Shown in pieces: positions 36,316-45,709 of a stretch of 64,000 nt of DNA; the stretch's first letter is position 1, and each line of letters opens with the position of its first letter. A program made the translations under genes and the position numbers. The notes below the pieces were generated by a model. The model made no database searches. It saw only the letters and a program-made list of their open reading frames with translations, and was not told the origin of the DNA. This DNA is from Candidatus Bathyarchaeia archaeon (lineage in GTDB: Archaea > Thermoproteota > Bathyarchaeia > Bathyarchaeales > DTEX01), in the NCBI GenBank assembly GCA_038882715.1, contig JAVZNR010000008.1, forward strand, positions 38,106 to 102,105. Direction: 5' to 3'.

Positions 36316-36630
36316 ATGATGTGTGCAGGCAAAGATTTGAGGAGGAAGACTTTAAGAGCCTTTATCCTCGTAAGGATGAAGCCCGGGACATCCGAGGAAA
36401 TAGTTAAGTCTAGGCGTATAAAGGGTGTTAAAATGGCTAACTCGGTTCTTGGGAGATACGATGCTGTCGTTGTTATTGAGGCTAATAGCCTCGAAGAGCT
36501 GCAGAAAATAATTTACGAGATGATTGAGCAGCATCCTAACGTTGTGCGTACTGAAACATTAATCTCAATTTTTCATCCGCCAGAATTAAACCCCTCACAT
36601 GAGGATAGAAGCGCGGGTGGAGGTAGATGA
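36316..36630 (+). CDS. Second standalone RAM-domain protein, extended C-terminus
   Basis: 104 residues. The RAM core (LRAFILVRMKPGTSEEIV, LGRYDAVVVIEANS) is closely related to the preceding protein, so the pair arose by tandem duplication. About 20 extra C-terminal residues are polar. Starts 19 bases after its neighbour and ends one base before the next start (36632), so all three are co-transcribed. Confidence 0.82.
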   Translation: MMCAGKDLRRKTLRAFILVRMKPGTSEEIVKSRRIKGVKMANSVLGRYDAVVVIEANSLEELQKIIYEMIEQHPNVVRTETLISIFHPPELNPSHEDRSAGGGR

Positions 36631-36631
36631 T

Positions 36632-37864
36632 TTGAGTGTCCAAGAAGTAAAAAGAAACCTATCTTTTGATGATATATACTTTAAAATGTCCTTGAGAGTC
36701 GATCCTATTATTGATGATACAACGCTTAGAGATGGTGTTCAAATGCCTGGCTTAGCTGTTTCTCCCGAGGATGCTGCGGAAATAGCCCGCCTACTCGATG
36801 AGGTTGGTGTTGAGCGAATAGAGCTCCATCATTATCAGAAGCCCGATAAAGAAGCTGTTAAGCTTATCCAGAAAATGGGTCTAAACGCTCGTCTCGCTGG
36901 ATGGTGCAGAGCGGTTAAAGAGGACATAGATGATGCGATAGATTGTGGTTTTGAGGAAGTCGGCATCTCTCATCCGGTCTCCTACATACATTTCAGGGCT
37001 AAGTGGCCGGATAAGAGCCCCGAGTATCTGCTGAATAGGGTTGTCGAAGTAGTTAAGTATGCTGCTAAAGACCATGGATTAAGAGTGTTTGTTCACGGCG
37101 AGGATAGCACAAGAGCTGATTGGGAATTCGAAAAGAGGTTTATTAATGCCGTGGCTGACGCTGGGGCTGAATGCTACAGGATATGCGACACAGTTGGGGT
37201 TGGGTTATCCGATTTTAACGCTCCTCTACCTAATGGGATTCCGGCTAAAATTAAAGCCATAAAATATGAGACAAGAATTAGAGATGTGGAGATTCATGCG
37301 CACGATGATTTTGGTAATTCAGTTGAGAACACTATTGCAGCAGTAAGGGCAGCTGATGGTATATGGGATCGGATTTACTTAAGCACAACTTTTCTTGGGA
37401 TAGGCGAGAGAGCTGGTAACGCTGAAACTGAGAAGGTCATAATGAATTTATATCTGCATTATGGGGTCAAAAAGTTTGAGGGAAAAACGCAGAAGTTAAC
37501 TGCTTTAGCTGAAACCATAAGTCGAGCAACAGGCTACGTTGTTCCGCCTAACAAGGCTATTGTCGGCGCATACGCATTTGCGCATGAATCTGGAATCCAC
37601 ACGCATGGAGTTCTAAATGACCCAGCAACCTACGAGCCCTATCCACCGGAACTCGTTGGAAATACGCGTAGATTAACAATAGGCAAGCATTCCGGAAAAG
37701 CTATCATAAGACATAAAATAATTGAAGTTACTGGTAAAGAGCCTGACCCCGATAAGCTTACAGAGGTTGTCCAAGAAGTTAAAAGGCTCTATGAGACCGG
37801 GAGAAAGGCATCATTGAGGGAGGAGGAGTTTAAGAAAATACTTCAGAGCGTCGGACTAATTTGA
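36632..37864 (+). CDS. Homocitrate/2-isopropylmalate/Re-citrate synthase family enzyme
   Basis: About 410 residues of the DRE-TIM metallolyase family, condensing acetyl-CoA with a 2-oxo acid. [13 protein letters not shown] at about 26-38 is the DRE motif, with V in place of the usual E of [14 protein letters not shown] (metal histidines, near 225) and [10 protein letters not shown] (near 262) are intact. The C-terminal LeuA regulatory domain is absent, so it is closer to homocitrate synthase or Re-citrate synthase. TTG at 36632 is chosen for its GGAGGT seven bases before it; an ATG at 36599 inside the upstream gene is less likely. Placement after glnA suggests glutamate supply through citrate. 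Confidence 0.8.
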   Translation: MSVQEVKRNLSFDDIYFKMSLRVDPIIDDTTLRDGVQMPGLAVSPEDAAEIARLLDEVGVERIELHHYQKPDKEAVKLIQKMGLNARLAGWCRAVKEDIDDAIDCGFEEVGISHPVSYIHFRAKWPDKSPEYLLNRVVEVVKYAAKDHGLRVFVHGEDSTRADWEFEKRFINAVADAGAECYRICDTVGVGLSDFNAPLPNGIPAKIKAIKYETRIRDVEIHAHDDFGNSVENTIAAVRAADGIWDRIYLSTTFLGIGERAGNAETEKVIMNLYLHYGVKKFEGKTQKLTALAETISRATGYVVPPNKAIVGAYAFAHESGIHTHGVLNDPATYEPYPPELVGNTRRLTIGKHSGKAIIRHKIIEVTGKEPDPDKLTEVVQEVKRLYETGRKASLREEEFKKILQSVGLI

Positions 37865-38848
37865 TGAGGAAAGAACCCTAAATTTTGCCACTGCCTCACT
37901 CATGTTTCTGAGCTTCATTATGGCCGCTTCATAACCCTTCTCCCTTGAACCTTCAATAAGAAGATTTCTGAAACCGCAGTCCGGTGTGAAAATTAGGCAA
38001 TCGTCATAAACTTTAAATTTCATCATTAGCTCGAGGATCTCGTCAACGCTCTCTACTCTTGGATTTCTACTCGACACGCAGCCAACTGATAGGATCTTTC
38101 CGTTATCTTTCAAACGTTTTGGGTCGTATACCTTTATGTTTTCAGGCGAATCATGGAATTCATGGCTTAAAAAATCTAAATCCGTTTTCAGCAGAATATC
38201 CGCTAATCTTGGTGAAATTTTGCCGCAAACATGTATTCCGATAGGTATATCCTTACAGCTATCTTTCAAGTTATCAAGTATTTTTACAATCTCATTCTCC
38301 GTGTATTTGAATGCTATTCTTGCACCTATAATAACTCCTAAGATCGGTTCATCTATGGATATCATCGCTGAATCTTTTGACGCTTCCCTGCAAACATTAG
38401 ACACTATTTGCGCGATCTGTTCAACCAATCTAATATCAGAGAGAGCAGTATTGAAAAGTGCGGCTTCTTTACCAACCTCTATATAGGAAGCTAGGGTGAA
38501 GGGGCCCGTTATAGCTGCCTTAACATTAACTTTTAATCCTTTTTCCCTTACATACTTCATAGTCCATGAGAAGGGTTTAAGTCCGGGTGGTTTAACATCA
38601 ACATCTATATCTTTACCTACCAGCCTGTACCTATTACGTTCATAAATTATCCCGCAATTTTGAGCCACAAGATCGTCCAGGAATTGTCTTCCCATATCGC
38701 TTAGCTGCGGATAAGCTGGGAAATCTATTCCTAAAGCAACCAAGTCTTTTATACATCTCTCCCTATTAGCGTCAGAATCCTCTAGGGGAAAGCTTCCAAT
38801 AGTGGATGTATAGTAACCCTTTAGATCCAATGCTTCACCCCGATTCAA
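37856..38848 (-). CDS. Core-MetE-type methionine synthase (folate-independent)
   Basis: 330 residues corresponding to the C-terminal catalytic half of MetE. YTSTIGSFP at the N-terminus, SIDEPILG (near 163), the zinc ligands HVC (near 208) and the late DCGF cysteine (near 290) are present, while the MetE N-terminal folate domain is missing. Core-MetE enzymes take the methyl group from a methylcorrinoid protein rather than from methyl-folate, and methylate homocysteine. It overlaps the end of the convergent synthase gene by nine bases. Confidence 0.87.
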   Translation of the reverse strand: MNRGEALDLKGYYTSTIGSFPLEDSDANRERCIKDLVALGIDFPAYPQLSDMGRQFLDDLVAQNCGIIYERNRYRLVGKDIDVDVKPPGLKPFSWTMKYVREKGLKVNVKAAITGPFTLASYIEVGKEAALFNTALSDIRLVEQIAQIVSNVCREASKDSAMISIDEPILGVIIGARIAFKYTENEIVKILDNLKDSCKDIPIGIHVCGKISPRLADILLKTDLDFLSHEFHDSPENIKVYDPKRLKDNGKILSVGCVSSRNPRVESVDEILELMMKFKVYDDCLIFTPDCGFRNLLIEGSREKGYEAAIMKLRNMSEAVAKFRVLSSSN

Positions 38849-38872
38849 AACGCTATAAAAATTTAACCGTTT

Positions 38873-39187
38873 TTATAGAGTAGAATCCTCTATCTCTTCC
38901 CCCACTTCCTCAGATTCTTCAAGACTTTCTAGATCATCTAGCAGTTCAAACCCCTCTAAACATATTTCGCTTCCACATTTTTTGCAGACAATCAGCAGCT
39001 CTTTAAGCCTCCCCTGAGAATCCATCTTCACGTCTATTATTTCATAATTTAAGTTACTTTCATCTTCCGGCGATATTATATTTCCGCATGAGGGGCAAGG
39101 GAAGTCTCCCTCTCCCTCAATCTTTGTCAAGTTTATCCTGTAGAGCAGATTTTCACCCGCATCTATTTGGTTGTCTCCGTTTAACAT
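38873..39187 (-). CDS. Small acidic zinc-binding protein, unknown
   Basis: 104 residues with two CxxC pairs (CPSCG near 33, CKKCG near 70) that probably form one zinc ribbon, and a strongly acidic C-terminal tail (ESEEVGEEIEDS). No family recognised. Lies 24 bases upstream of core-MetE on the same strand and may share its transcript. Confidence 0.6.
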   Translation of the reverse strand: MLNGDNQIDAGENLLYRINLTKIEGEGDFPCPSCGNIISPEDESNLNYEIIDVKMDSQGRLKELLIVCKKCGSEICLEGFELLDDLESLEESEEVGEEIEDSTL

Positions 39188-39262
39188 TTCTTTTATATTG
39201 GTTTAAAAGTTTTTAGGTTTAAAAGAGACGTAAATTAATCTAAAACTGGCTTACGTTTTCAT

Positions 39263-40186
39263 TTAAAAACTTCTGATGAATTTCTCTATACATGTAGAAT
39301 CTGGATCAATAGATAGGTCTAACATAGCATACGCCGCGTAAGCATTATAATATGGGCTCCCTTTCCTAGAGAACAGTGTTAGGATTTTCCCGCCATGATT
39401 AATTTTATATCCATTGAAGGTCGGCTCATGCCCTCTAATCACAAGCTTAACATTCAAAATTTCGAGAAATCTCTTGGTGACATCTTCACCAAACAGATAC
39501 CCAGCTCCGCGTGGAGAAGGTTTTTTGCCACATATATCATCGCTTGGATCATTCCATAAAATTTCTTCTAGATGGCTCTCAAACGGATGTTTTCTATACG
39601 CGAACGCCAAATCCTCTAAACTCTTAGCTTCGCTTGGAACGCCACCGTGAAGCATCACAAACCTATTTTCCACGATTGCGGCTGTATAAAAGCGCCTGAA
39701 AAGAAAGCTCAGCTCGCTATAGATCCTTAATCCATCCGCCTTAAATCTCCTCATTAAGCGATATGGCAGATCATGCGGATAAGCCAGCAGATCCTCAGGC
39801 CCCTCATGATTGCCCTGAAGAAGTATAATTTTCTCTGGGAAAAACTTCTTTAACGTTAAGATTACATAGTAGACTTCTGGCGAATATATGCCTCTGTCTC
39901 CATAATCGCCGAGAAAAATCAAGTAAATGTCATGTTTCGCCAGCGCCTTCTCAACGAACTTTGTTTCAGACAATATATGCTTTAAACTCGTCAGATCTCC
40001 ATGGATATCTCCTATAATGATTGCTTCTCCAGCGGGAGGAACATAGATAAGCTTGCCAAGGGTTATCAGTTTTCCTCCACCCTTCTCCTCCTCAGATAAA
40101 ATCTGGTTAACATGCTCAATTAGGCGGAGATATTCTTGTGAACTAACCCTTAAAGATTCGCTGAACAGGTCGTCTAAGCGCATCAA
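39263..40186 (-). CDS. PPP-family serine/threonine protein phosphatase (PP1/PP2A-like)
   Basis: 307 residues with the complete PPP signature: GDIHGD (59-64), GDYGDRG (near 92), GNHEGPEDLL (near 125), then the metal histidines in HGGVPSE (near 185) and RGHEPTFNG (near 258). Two-metal serine/threonine phosphatase, cytoplasmic. Archaeal members are cousins of eukaryotic PP1/PP2A. Divergent from the F420 beta-subunit-like gene. Confidence 0.93.
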   Translation of the reverse strand: MMRLDDLFSESLRVSSQEYLRLIEHVNQILSEEEKGGGKLITLGKLIYVPPAGEAIIIGDIHGDLTSLKHILSETKFVEKALAKHDIYLIFLGDYGDRGIYSPEVYYVILTLKKFFPEKIILLQGNHEGPEDLLAYPHDLPYRLMRRFKADGLRIYSELSFLFRRFYTAAIVENRFVMLHGGVPSEAKSLEDLAFAYRKHPFESHLEEILWNDPSDDICGKKPSPRGAGYLFGEDVTKRFLEILNVKLVIRGHEPTFNGYKINHGGKILTLFSRKGSPYYNAYAAYAMLDLSIDPDSTCIEKFIRSF

Positions 40187-40291
40187 AACCCTTCCTTAAG
40201 GTAAAATAGTTGCTTATTCAGAAATATTTTATCTTGCGTAGGATATTTAGATTTACTCTTGATAGAGTATGGAGGTTGGAGGATTAAAAAT

Positions 40292-41347
40292 ATGCCTCTT
40301 CAAAAAGTTGGTTTTGAGGAGACTTTAAAGAAAGCGGTTGTCGAGCAAGGTCTATGTGTTGGATGCGCAACATGCGTTGTTTCATGCCCATTTAATTGCC
40401 TCGAATACATTGATAGTGCGCCTAAAATCGTTAGTGACTGCAAGGTGTGTGGCATATGTGCTCAAATATGTCCAAGATTCGACTTCTCCATGCCGTCGCT
40501 AGAGGAATTTGTCTTTGGGAGAAAGCGTAGCGCTGAGGAAGAGTTTGGTATTTATAGGCGAGTTGTCGTAGCCCAAACGACAAGTAGCGATATACTAAAC
40601 GTTTGCCAAGATGGTGGGGTCGTAACTTCTCTTCTAATATTCGCGCTAGAAGAAGGTCTAATTAATGGGGCAGCTTTATCTGGTAAAAGCCCTCAAGAGC
40701 CTTTAAAAGCTGTTCCAAAACTTGCTCTTTCAAAGAGCGATATGCTTGAAAACGCGGGAACTAGGTACACTTATTCTCCCAACATGCTTGCACTTAGAGA
40801 AGGCGTCCAGAAGAAAATTGGAAGACTGGCCTTTGTTGGAACACCATGTCAGATACATGCATTTAGAAGAATGCAAATGCTTCCATTAAAGAAGTATGCT
40901 GACTCCGTAAAGTTTACAGTGGGCCTCTTCTGTAGTGAGAGCTTCACATATGAAGGTTTAATTAAGCATTTTCTGCAAGAGAAAATGGGCATCCTGCCGA
41001 GCGAGGTAGTAAAAATCAATATAAAGGGCAAGATGCTGCTGAAAATGAGGAGCGGCGAAGTTAAGGCGTTATCGCTGAAGGAAGTTAAAGATTACGCATG
41101 TAGTTTCTGTAGTGTGTGTCCAGACTTCTCTGCGGAGCTAGCCGATATATCTGTTGGGGGGTTAGGGCTTGAAGGTTGGTCTCTGACAATAGTGCGTACA
41201 GAAATGGGTGAAGAAATCTTCAGGAGGGCGGAGTCAAAGGGCATGGTGAAAACTAAGCCTGTGGAGGATAGTAGGCTCATTGATCTTCTGATTAAGATGT
41301 CAAAAAGGAAAAGAGAAGCGTCCACGAAGGTCGGTGGACTTACTTGA
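40292..41347 (+). CDS. Coenzyme F420 hydrogenase/dehydrogenase beta-subunit family protein
   Basis: About 351 residues: an N-terminal 2x[4Fe-4S] domain (C22/C25/C28-C32; C50/C53/C56-C60) joined to the FrhB F420/FAD-binding domain with CQDGGVVTSLLIFALEEG, GTRYTYSPN and VGTPCQIHAFRRM. These proteins move electrons between F420H2 and iron-sulfur or flavin partners (FpoF, FrhB, FqoF). No hydrogenase subunits are adjacent. ATG at 40292 is preferred because GGAGG precedes it by nine bases. Convergent with mch. Confidence 0.88.
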   Translation: MPLQKVGFEETLKKAVVEQGLCVGCATCVVSCPFNCLEYIDSAPKIVSDCKVCGICAQICPRFDFSMPSLEEFVFGRKRSAEEEFGIYRRVVVAQTTSSDILNVCQDGGVVTSLLIFALEEGLINGAALSGKSPQEPLKAVPKLALSKSDMLENAGTRYTYSPNMLALREGVQKKIGRLAFVGTPCQIHAFRRMQMLPLKKYADSVKFTVGLFCSESFTYEGLIKHFLQEKMGILPSEVVKINIKGKMLLKMRSGEVKALSLKEVKDYACSFCSVCPDFSAELADISVGGLGLEGWSLTIVRTEMGEEIFRRAESKGMVKTKPVEDSRLIDLLIKMSKRKREASTKVGGLT

Positions 41348-41355
41348 ATTGATGC

Positions 41356-42315
41356 TTAACAGTAATTGAGGGATCTCATTAAAAGATCTACATTTATTCT
41401 TCCAGCGGTAAATATCCTTCCAGTCTTCTCGTTCACAATAGTTATCTTTGCCGGGGCAAATATCTTCGAATCAACTTTATAAAAGTCTTGCCCAGCCTCC
41501 TTGAATATTTCCGCAAATGTTTTTCCATAATCCTTCGAAGATGATGAGACGGCTTCTTCAGCGATGCTCTTCAAATAGCTATCATCCTTATGCCTCACAA
41601 CATAATAGGCCGAGCCTCCATATAGTATGGCGTCATTCGATCTACCCATAGATTCAATTACATCTGGATGTGGTGGCGGTATAGGCGCTTGCCCAAAAGC
41701 GTAGGACACTATGCCCGGATCTAAGCCGAGCTCAATTAATTTATACATGCCTACCTCAACTATTCTACCGGAAACCTGCGTTAAGCCAGCTATAGACGAG
41801 GTTGACGCAACCACAATAAATAGGCGCTCGGCCGATATACGGCAAGCTTCGGCGATCATTTCAATAGCTTCTTCCGGAGGCTCTCTAGAAGACTCTAAAA
41901 CGATCACCGATTCACCGAACTCATCTTTGTAACCGATCTTCTCATATATGCTTTTAGGCTTTTGAGCTAGAGCCCTAGCAGGCCCAGACCCCATAGCGGT
42001 ATACTCGCCGACCTTGATTCTCCAACCAGCCATTTGTGAACCCAACGTTGAAATTGAAGGGTAATCGGTATAAACGTTCACCGATGGGATATCTAATTCG
42101 CCTAGGTGCATAAGTGAAAGTTGCGCCTCGCCTAAGCCGCCTAAGCATATCTCTACGATGAGTTTACCTATTAAAAAGCCTCCCCCAGCTTTTATTCCAG
42201 CGTCAATTACATGCGCTCCTAAGCAGCTTTTTTCAACAGTAACGTTGTATTTTTCAGGGTTCTCGCATATTTCTTTAACAATTTTCATAGCTTCGCTATT
42301 CACGCTTGGAATCAA
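41356..42315 (-). CDS. mch: Methenyltetrahydromethanopterin cyclohydrolase
   Basis: 319 residues. SVNSEAMKIV at the start, GGGFLIGKLIVEICLGGLG (near 38), VYTDYPSISTLGSQMAGW (near 86) and GQAPIPPPHPD (near 215) mark Mch. It interconverts formyl- and methenyl-tetrahydromethanopterin, the third step of the archaeal methyl branch. TTG start behind AAGGAGG. Last gene of the fwdA-fwdC-mch series on this strand; Ftr, Mtd and Mer are not in the window. Confidence 0.95.
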   Translation of the reverse strand: MIPSVNSEAMKIVKEICENPEKYNVTVEKSCLGAHVIDAGIKAGGGFLIGKLIVEICLGGLGEAQLSLMHLGELDIPSVNVYTDYPSISTLGSQMAGWRIKVGEYTAMGSGPARALAQKPKSIYEKIGYKDEFGESVIVLESSREPPEEAIEMIAEACRISAERLFIVVASTSSIAGLTQVSGRIVEVGMYKLIELGLDPGIVSYAFGQAPIPPPHPDVIESMGRSNDAILYGGSAYYVVRHKDDSYLKSIAEEAVSSSSKDYGKTFAEIFKEAGQDFYKVDSKIFAPAKITIVNEKTGRIFTAGRINVDLLMRSLNYC

Positions 42316-42338
42316 TAAGAAAAACCTCCTTAACCCGA

Positions 42339-43160
42339 TTACTGCAGATACTTTTCATGGGATGCTAGATGCGGGTTCTTAGGCTTCGATATAAAAAGTC
42401 TTCCGTCGCCATCGTCAGCCATATCTCCTATAAAACGATAGAATGGCCCAATTATTTTTTCTCCATCAACATTGACGCTGGGCCTTACATCGTCTATTGA
42501 GAATGTTGGGAGAATCGATGGAACATGGCCGCATATAATTATTCTTCCTCCCCGCATGCCGCCCCCAGCCTTACCAGCGCAATCTCCGTGAACAAGTATT
42601 GTTCCCTCAATCATGTTCACGCCAACAAAGTGTTTGACAGAACCATAAATCCTGATCAGCCCACCCCTCATTAAGCATCCAACCTCCCTACCAGCGTCAC
42701 CATGCACAACTATTGATCCACCCCTCATGCCTTCAGTGCTTCCACGATACGGGGCGCCGAGACCGTCGCCAGCTGAACCGTTGATCTCGATTCTACCACC
42801 TTTCATTGAGCCTCCAGCCCAAGAATCAGCGTAACCATTAACTATTATTTCACCACCACTCATTCCTTCACCCAAGTGCATGCCAATATTACCGTTTACG
42901 ATAATTTTCCCCCTGCTCATGTTTGCTCCAACTTTTCGAACCTTGATAAAGTTTCCAGTAAGATACATTATAATCTCGTCGCCACCAGATCTTTCAAGCG
43001 TCACGTTGAACAGGTCGTTCAGGCAGCGTATCTTATTGCCTTCCCAAACTTTTAGCTTCACTATTTCTTCTACGCTTTTTCCGTCAAAAACATCCGGAGA
43101 TAGGCAGTCCGCATATATGGGAACCCTAAACTCATATTTAGGAGTAATATTGAAAATTAT
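42339..43160 (-). CDS. fwdC: Formylmethanofuran dehydrogenase subunit C (apparent ATA start)
   Basis: Beta-helix subunit built of about seven GXXMXXGXIXVXG repeats (residues about 90-240). The first conventional start (GTG at 43061) misses the family N-terminus. Upstream in frame the sequence reads VPIYADCLSPDVFDGKSVEEI, the standard FwdC beginning, with no ATG/GTG/TTG back to the fwdA stop (TGA at 43164-43166). ATA at 43160, or ATT at 43157, lies about eight bases after a GGGGGTG site inside the fwdA end and gives about 273 residues, the normal FwdC length. Readthrough of the fwdA TGA, making a fusion, is the other option. Three bases separate the two genes. Confidence 0.88.
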   Translation of the reverse strand: MIFNITPKYEFRVPIYADCLSPDVFDGKSVEEIVKLKVWEGNKIRCLNDLFNVTLERSGGDEIIMYLTGNFIKVRKVGANMSRGKIIVNGNIGMHLGEGMSGGEIIVNGYADSWAGGSMKGGRIEINGSAGDGLGAPYRGSTEGMRGGSIVVHGDAGREVGCLMRGGLIRIYGSVKHFVGVNMIEGTILVHGDCAGKAGGGMRGGRIIICGHVPSILPTFSIDDVRPSVNVDGEKIIGPFYRFIGDMADDGDGRLFISKPKNPHLASHEKYLQ

Positions 43161-43163
43161 TTC

Positions 43164-44873
43164 TCACACCCCCTTAACCTCTAAGGTAATTGGCATCGAG
43201 GCCTTAAGATACCTTTCCGGAATAAAGTAATTGTCAAATTCAACAGTCCAATATTCTCTAAACTTTTTCTTCAAGTTCGCCACCGCATTTAAAGATGCAT
43301 CACTTGCAAGCGACATGCCCGCGAAATTTATCCAATATGTTTTTCCATCAAAGGCCTTAACTATTTCGCCATCTTTAGCAACGATCTCTCCGCTCTTAAT
43401 TGTATACGCGGCTCTAGCGAATGCTTTACGAATCACTTTGTAGTCGGCTGAAGGATCGATTTTTCTTGGATTAACATTATATATCGCTATGTCTGCGTCG
43501 GCGCCGACCCCTAAATGCCCCTTATTCTTTAAGCCTAAGGCTTTCGCTTGCCCAGCCCTTGTAATTATCGCTATCTCATAGAACGTGAGCTCTCTATCTA
43601 TGCTTGGAAGCAGAGATTTAGCTCTAGCCTTCCTGTTTATCTTCTTTAGTATCCTTTCTCTAGTCTTTCTGCTCATTAGCCAGCATATTATTTGAGGGTA
43701 TTCTGTAAATGGGCCGCCATTAGGATGATCCGTTGTAAGATAGATTTTCCATGGATCTTTTATTAGAAGGGCTAGCTCAAGCCCGATAGACCACATCGTC
43801 GCATGCACATAGCTCTTCTTCCTATACTTAAATGGAACTATTCCCGAGCTCGTCTCAACCTCAACATCGTGGTTAACCCACTTATTCCCGCTTAACTCGT
43901 AGAGAGTATATTGCCACGGACCATCTGCAGTCATAGTAGTCGTATCCGTGAAAATAACTTGACCCATGTCTAAAGTCACATGTTTGTGGGCGTTAACATA
44001 CCTCGCGATCTCCTCAGCTCCACTCCTCATGTTTGCCCAGCTATCACCCTTAAAGGCGCTAAATTGGCAGTGCGTAATATGGATAACTGGTCTATCGGAC
44101 AGCGCCAGATCCTTCACACAATCCATTGTCTCAATCGTTGTAACGTAGTTGCCCGGCTGACCAAGCCTATTTGTGTGAACGTGAATGGTGTGCGGCAAAC
44201 CAAGAATTTTGCTCACCGTACATAATCCGCGAACAATCTCCTTTGGAGTCACATTAAAGTATGGGACTGGGTCATCTAAACCCTTAACATTTCTGCCAAA
44301 ACCCCACGCCTCTAAGCCTCCAGGGTTCACTATTTTGATAGCGTAGCCTTTGGTTGCCATAATCATCCAGGCTACGTGCTCAGCGCATTCTTTAATTAAA
44401 CCATCTCTCAAATATTCCAGAACGAACCACCAGTCTCCTAGAAGCGGGAACGTCATCTTGTCAACTATTGGGGTGTCCTCCAGCTCCTCATGGGTATGTC
44501 TAGCTTCTAGAGGGGGCATGGAGGGGTTGCAGAGGAAAGTGTAGCCCATCCGTACATACCTATAGCCAGTTGTAAAGGTGGATGGAACCGAGTATCCGAC
44601 GCCCGACCTAGTCAATGACGTTTTTGGTTCAACATCATAAACGTGGTCCTCTGGCCTCAGTAGCCTTCCAGAATTAACCTCTGATCCAGCAATGTGTGTA
44701 TGTATGTCAATTCCGCCCGGCATAACTATCATTCCAGAAGCATCTATGGTTTTTGCCTCGCGCTCATCAACTTCCTCAACTATTTTACCGTTCTTAACGC
44801 ATATGTCCATTATTTCGCCGTCTACATCATTCAAAGGATCATAAACGAAACCATTTTTTATGAGCATGATCAT
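43164..44873 (-). CDS. fwdA: Formylmethanofuran dehydrogenase subunit A
   Basis: 569 residues of amidohydrolase fold with a dinuclear metal site: DIHTHIAGSEVN (near 55), HVHTNRLG (near 232), HITHCQF (near 260) and TTDHPNGGPF (near 385). FwdA condenses formate with methanofuran (or splits formylmethanofuran). The catalytic redox subunit FwdB and the iron-sulfur subunits are not in this window. Same strand as fwdC, and in the same reading frame as it. Confidence 0.95.
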   Translation of the reverse strand: MIMLIKNGFVYDPLNDVDGEIMDICVKNGKIVEEVDEREAKTIDASGMIVMPGGIDIHTHIAGSEVNSGRLLRPEDHVYDVEPKTSLTRSGVGYSVPSTFTTGYRYVRMGYTFLCNPSMPPLEARHTHEELEDTPIVDKMTFPLLGDWWFVLEYLRDGLIKECAEHVAWMIMATKGYAIKIVNPGGLEAWGFGRNVKGLDDPVPYFNVTPKEIVRGLCTVSKILGLPHTIHVHTNRLGQPGNYVTTIETMDCVKDLALSDRPVIHITHCQFSAFKGDSWANMRSGAEEIARYVNAHKHVTLDMGQVIFTDTTTMTADGPWQYTLYELSGNKWVNHDVEVETSSGIVPFKYRKKSYVHATMWSIGLELALLIKDPWKIYLTTDHPNGGPFTEYPQIICWLMSRKTRERILKKINRKARAKSLLPSIDRELTFYEIAIITRAGQAKALGLKNKGHLGVGADADIAIYNVNPRKIDPSADYKVIRKAFARAAYTIKSGEIVAKDGEIVKAFDGKTYWINFAGMSLASDASLNAVANLKKKFREYWTVEFDNYFIPERYLKASMPITLEVKGV

Positions 44874-45002
44874 TTCTACAGGTCAGCACCCCTAGTTAAT
44901 CACTTATAAATGCGAATATTAAGTAGGTTAATTTATCTTTTCCTATAAACCAGAAAAGTTGAAATTATGGATTTAACGCGTAATTATTTTGAGTTAGTGA
45001 GA

Positions 45003-45602
45003 TTAACGGGCATGTAAAGCTATTCTCTCCAGCTCATTTCTGCGTTGTATAGCGTAGCTCTTTAAATCTTTGTTCGCCGCCAGGATTATTTCTTCAGCCA
45101 AACATTCCTCAAAGGTTTTTGGGTTACTGAACGCCGCCATCCTAGCTCCTTCAGCAATCCAGCGTAATGCTAAGTCAACCCTCCTCTGCGGCGATATATC
45201 GACAGACTGGTGATAAACTATTCCACCGTACATTATTCTAGTCGTATCCTCACATGGCGCCGCATTTTCAACGGCTCTAACTAAAACTTCAATAGGATTC
45301 CTTCCAGTTTGAAGGTGAATTATCTCAAAAGCATTCTTCACGAATTTTATCGCTCTGGCTTTTTTACCGGCATTCTTTCCCGGGCGCATAAGCTGATTAA
45401 CCAGTCTCTCAACAATATTTACTTCCGACTTTGCAAACCTATTGTGTTCATGCCTACCCATAGAGAGCGGCACGATTATGGGTCTAAGGCATATATACCT
45501 CTTAAGCCCAGGGTCCTTTACCTCAACATCCTTAAAGCTCCACTTACCAAAGAGCAGGTATTTTTCATACCACTCTTCAGGCCACTGGTTCTCGCTACTC
45601 AA
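45003..45602 (-). CDS. Small ribosomal subunit protein S7
   Basis: 199 residues of archaeal S7. [24 protein letters not shown] (near 45-70), [22 protein letters not shown] (near 100) and the [15 protein letters not shown] stretch (near 140) bind the 3' domain of 16S rRNA. Usually beside S12 and EF-2 in archaea; here it stands alone. A TATA-like CCTTAAATAAG lies about 50 bases upstream on the minus strand. Confidence 0.96.
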   Translation of the reverse strand: MSSENQWPEEWYEKYLLFGKWSFKDVEVKDPGLKRYICLRPIIVPLSMGRHEHNRFAKSEVNIVERLVNQLMRPGKNAGKKARAIKFVKNAFEIIHLQTGRNPIEVLVRAVENAAPCEDTTRIMYGGIVYHQSVDISPQRRVDLALRWIAEGARMAAFSNPKTFEECLAEEIILAANKDLKSYAIQRRNELERIALHAR

Positions 45603-45709
45603 TCTCCTTCACCTAAATTAGACATATTTTTGGAATGAACTGGCTTATTTAAGGGTTATGGCTTAAGGACCCTTTCAATTAGATGAAGGAGAAGGTGAAG
45701 CTGCTCTAT

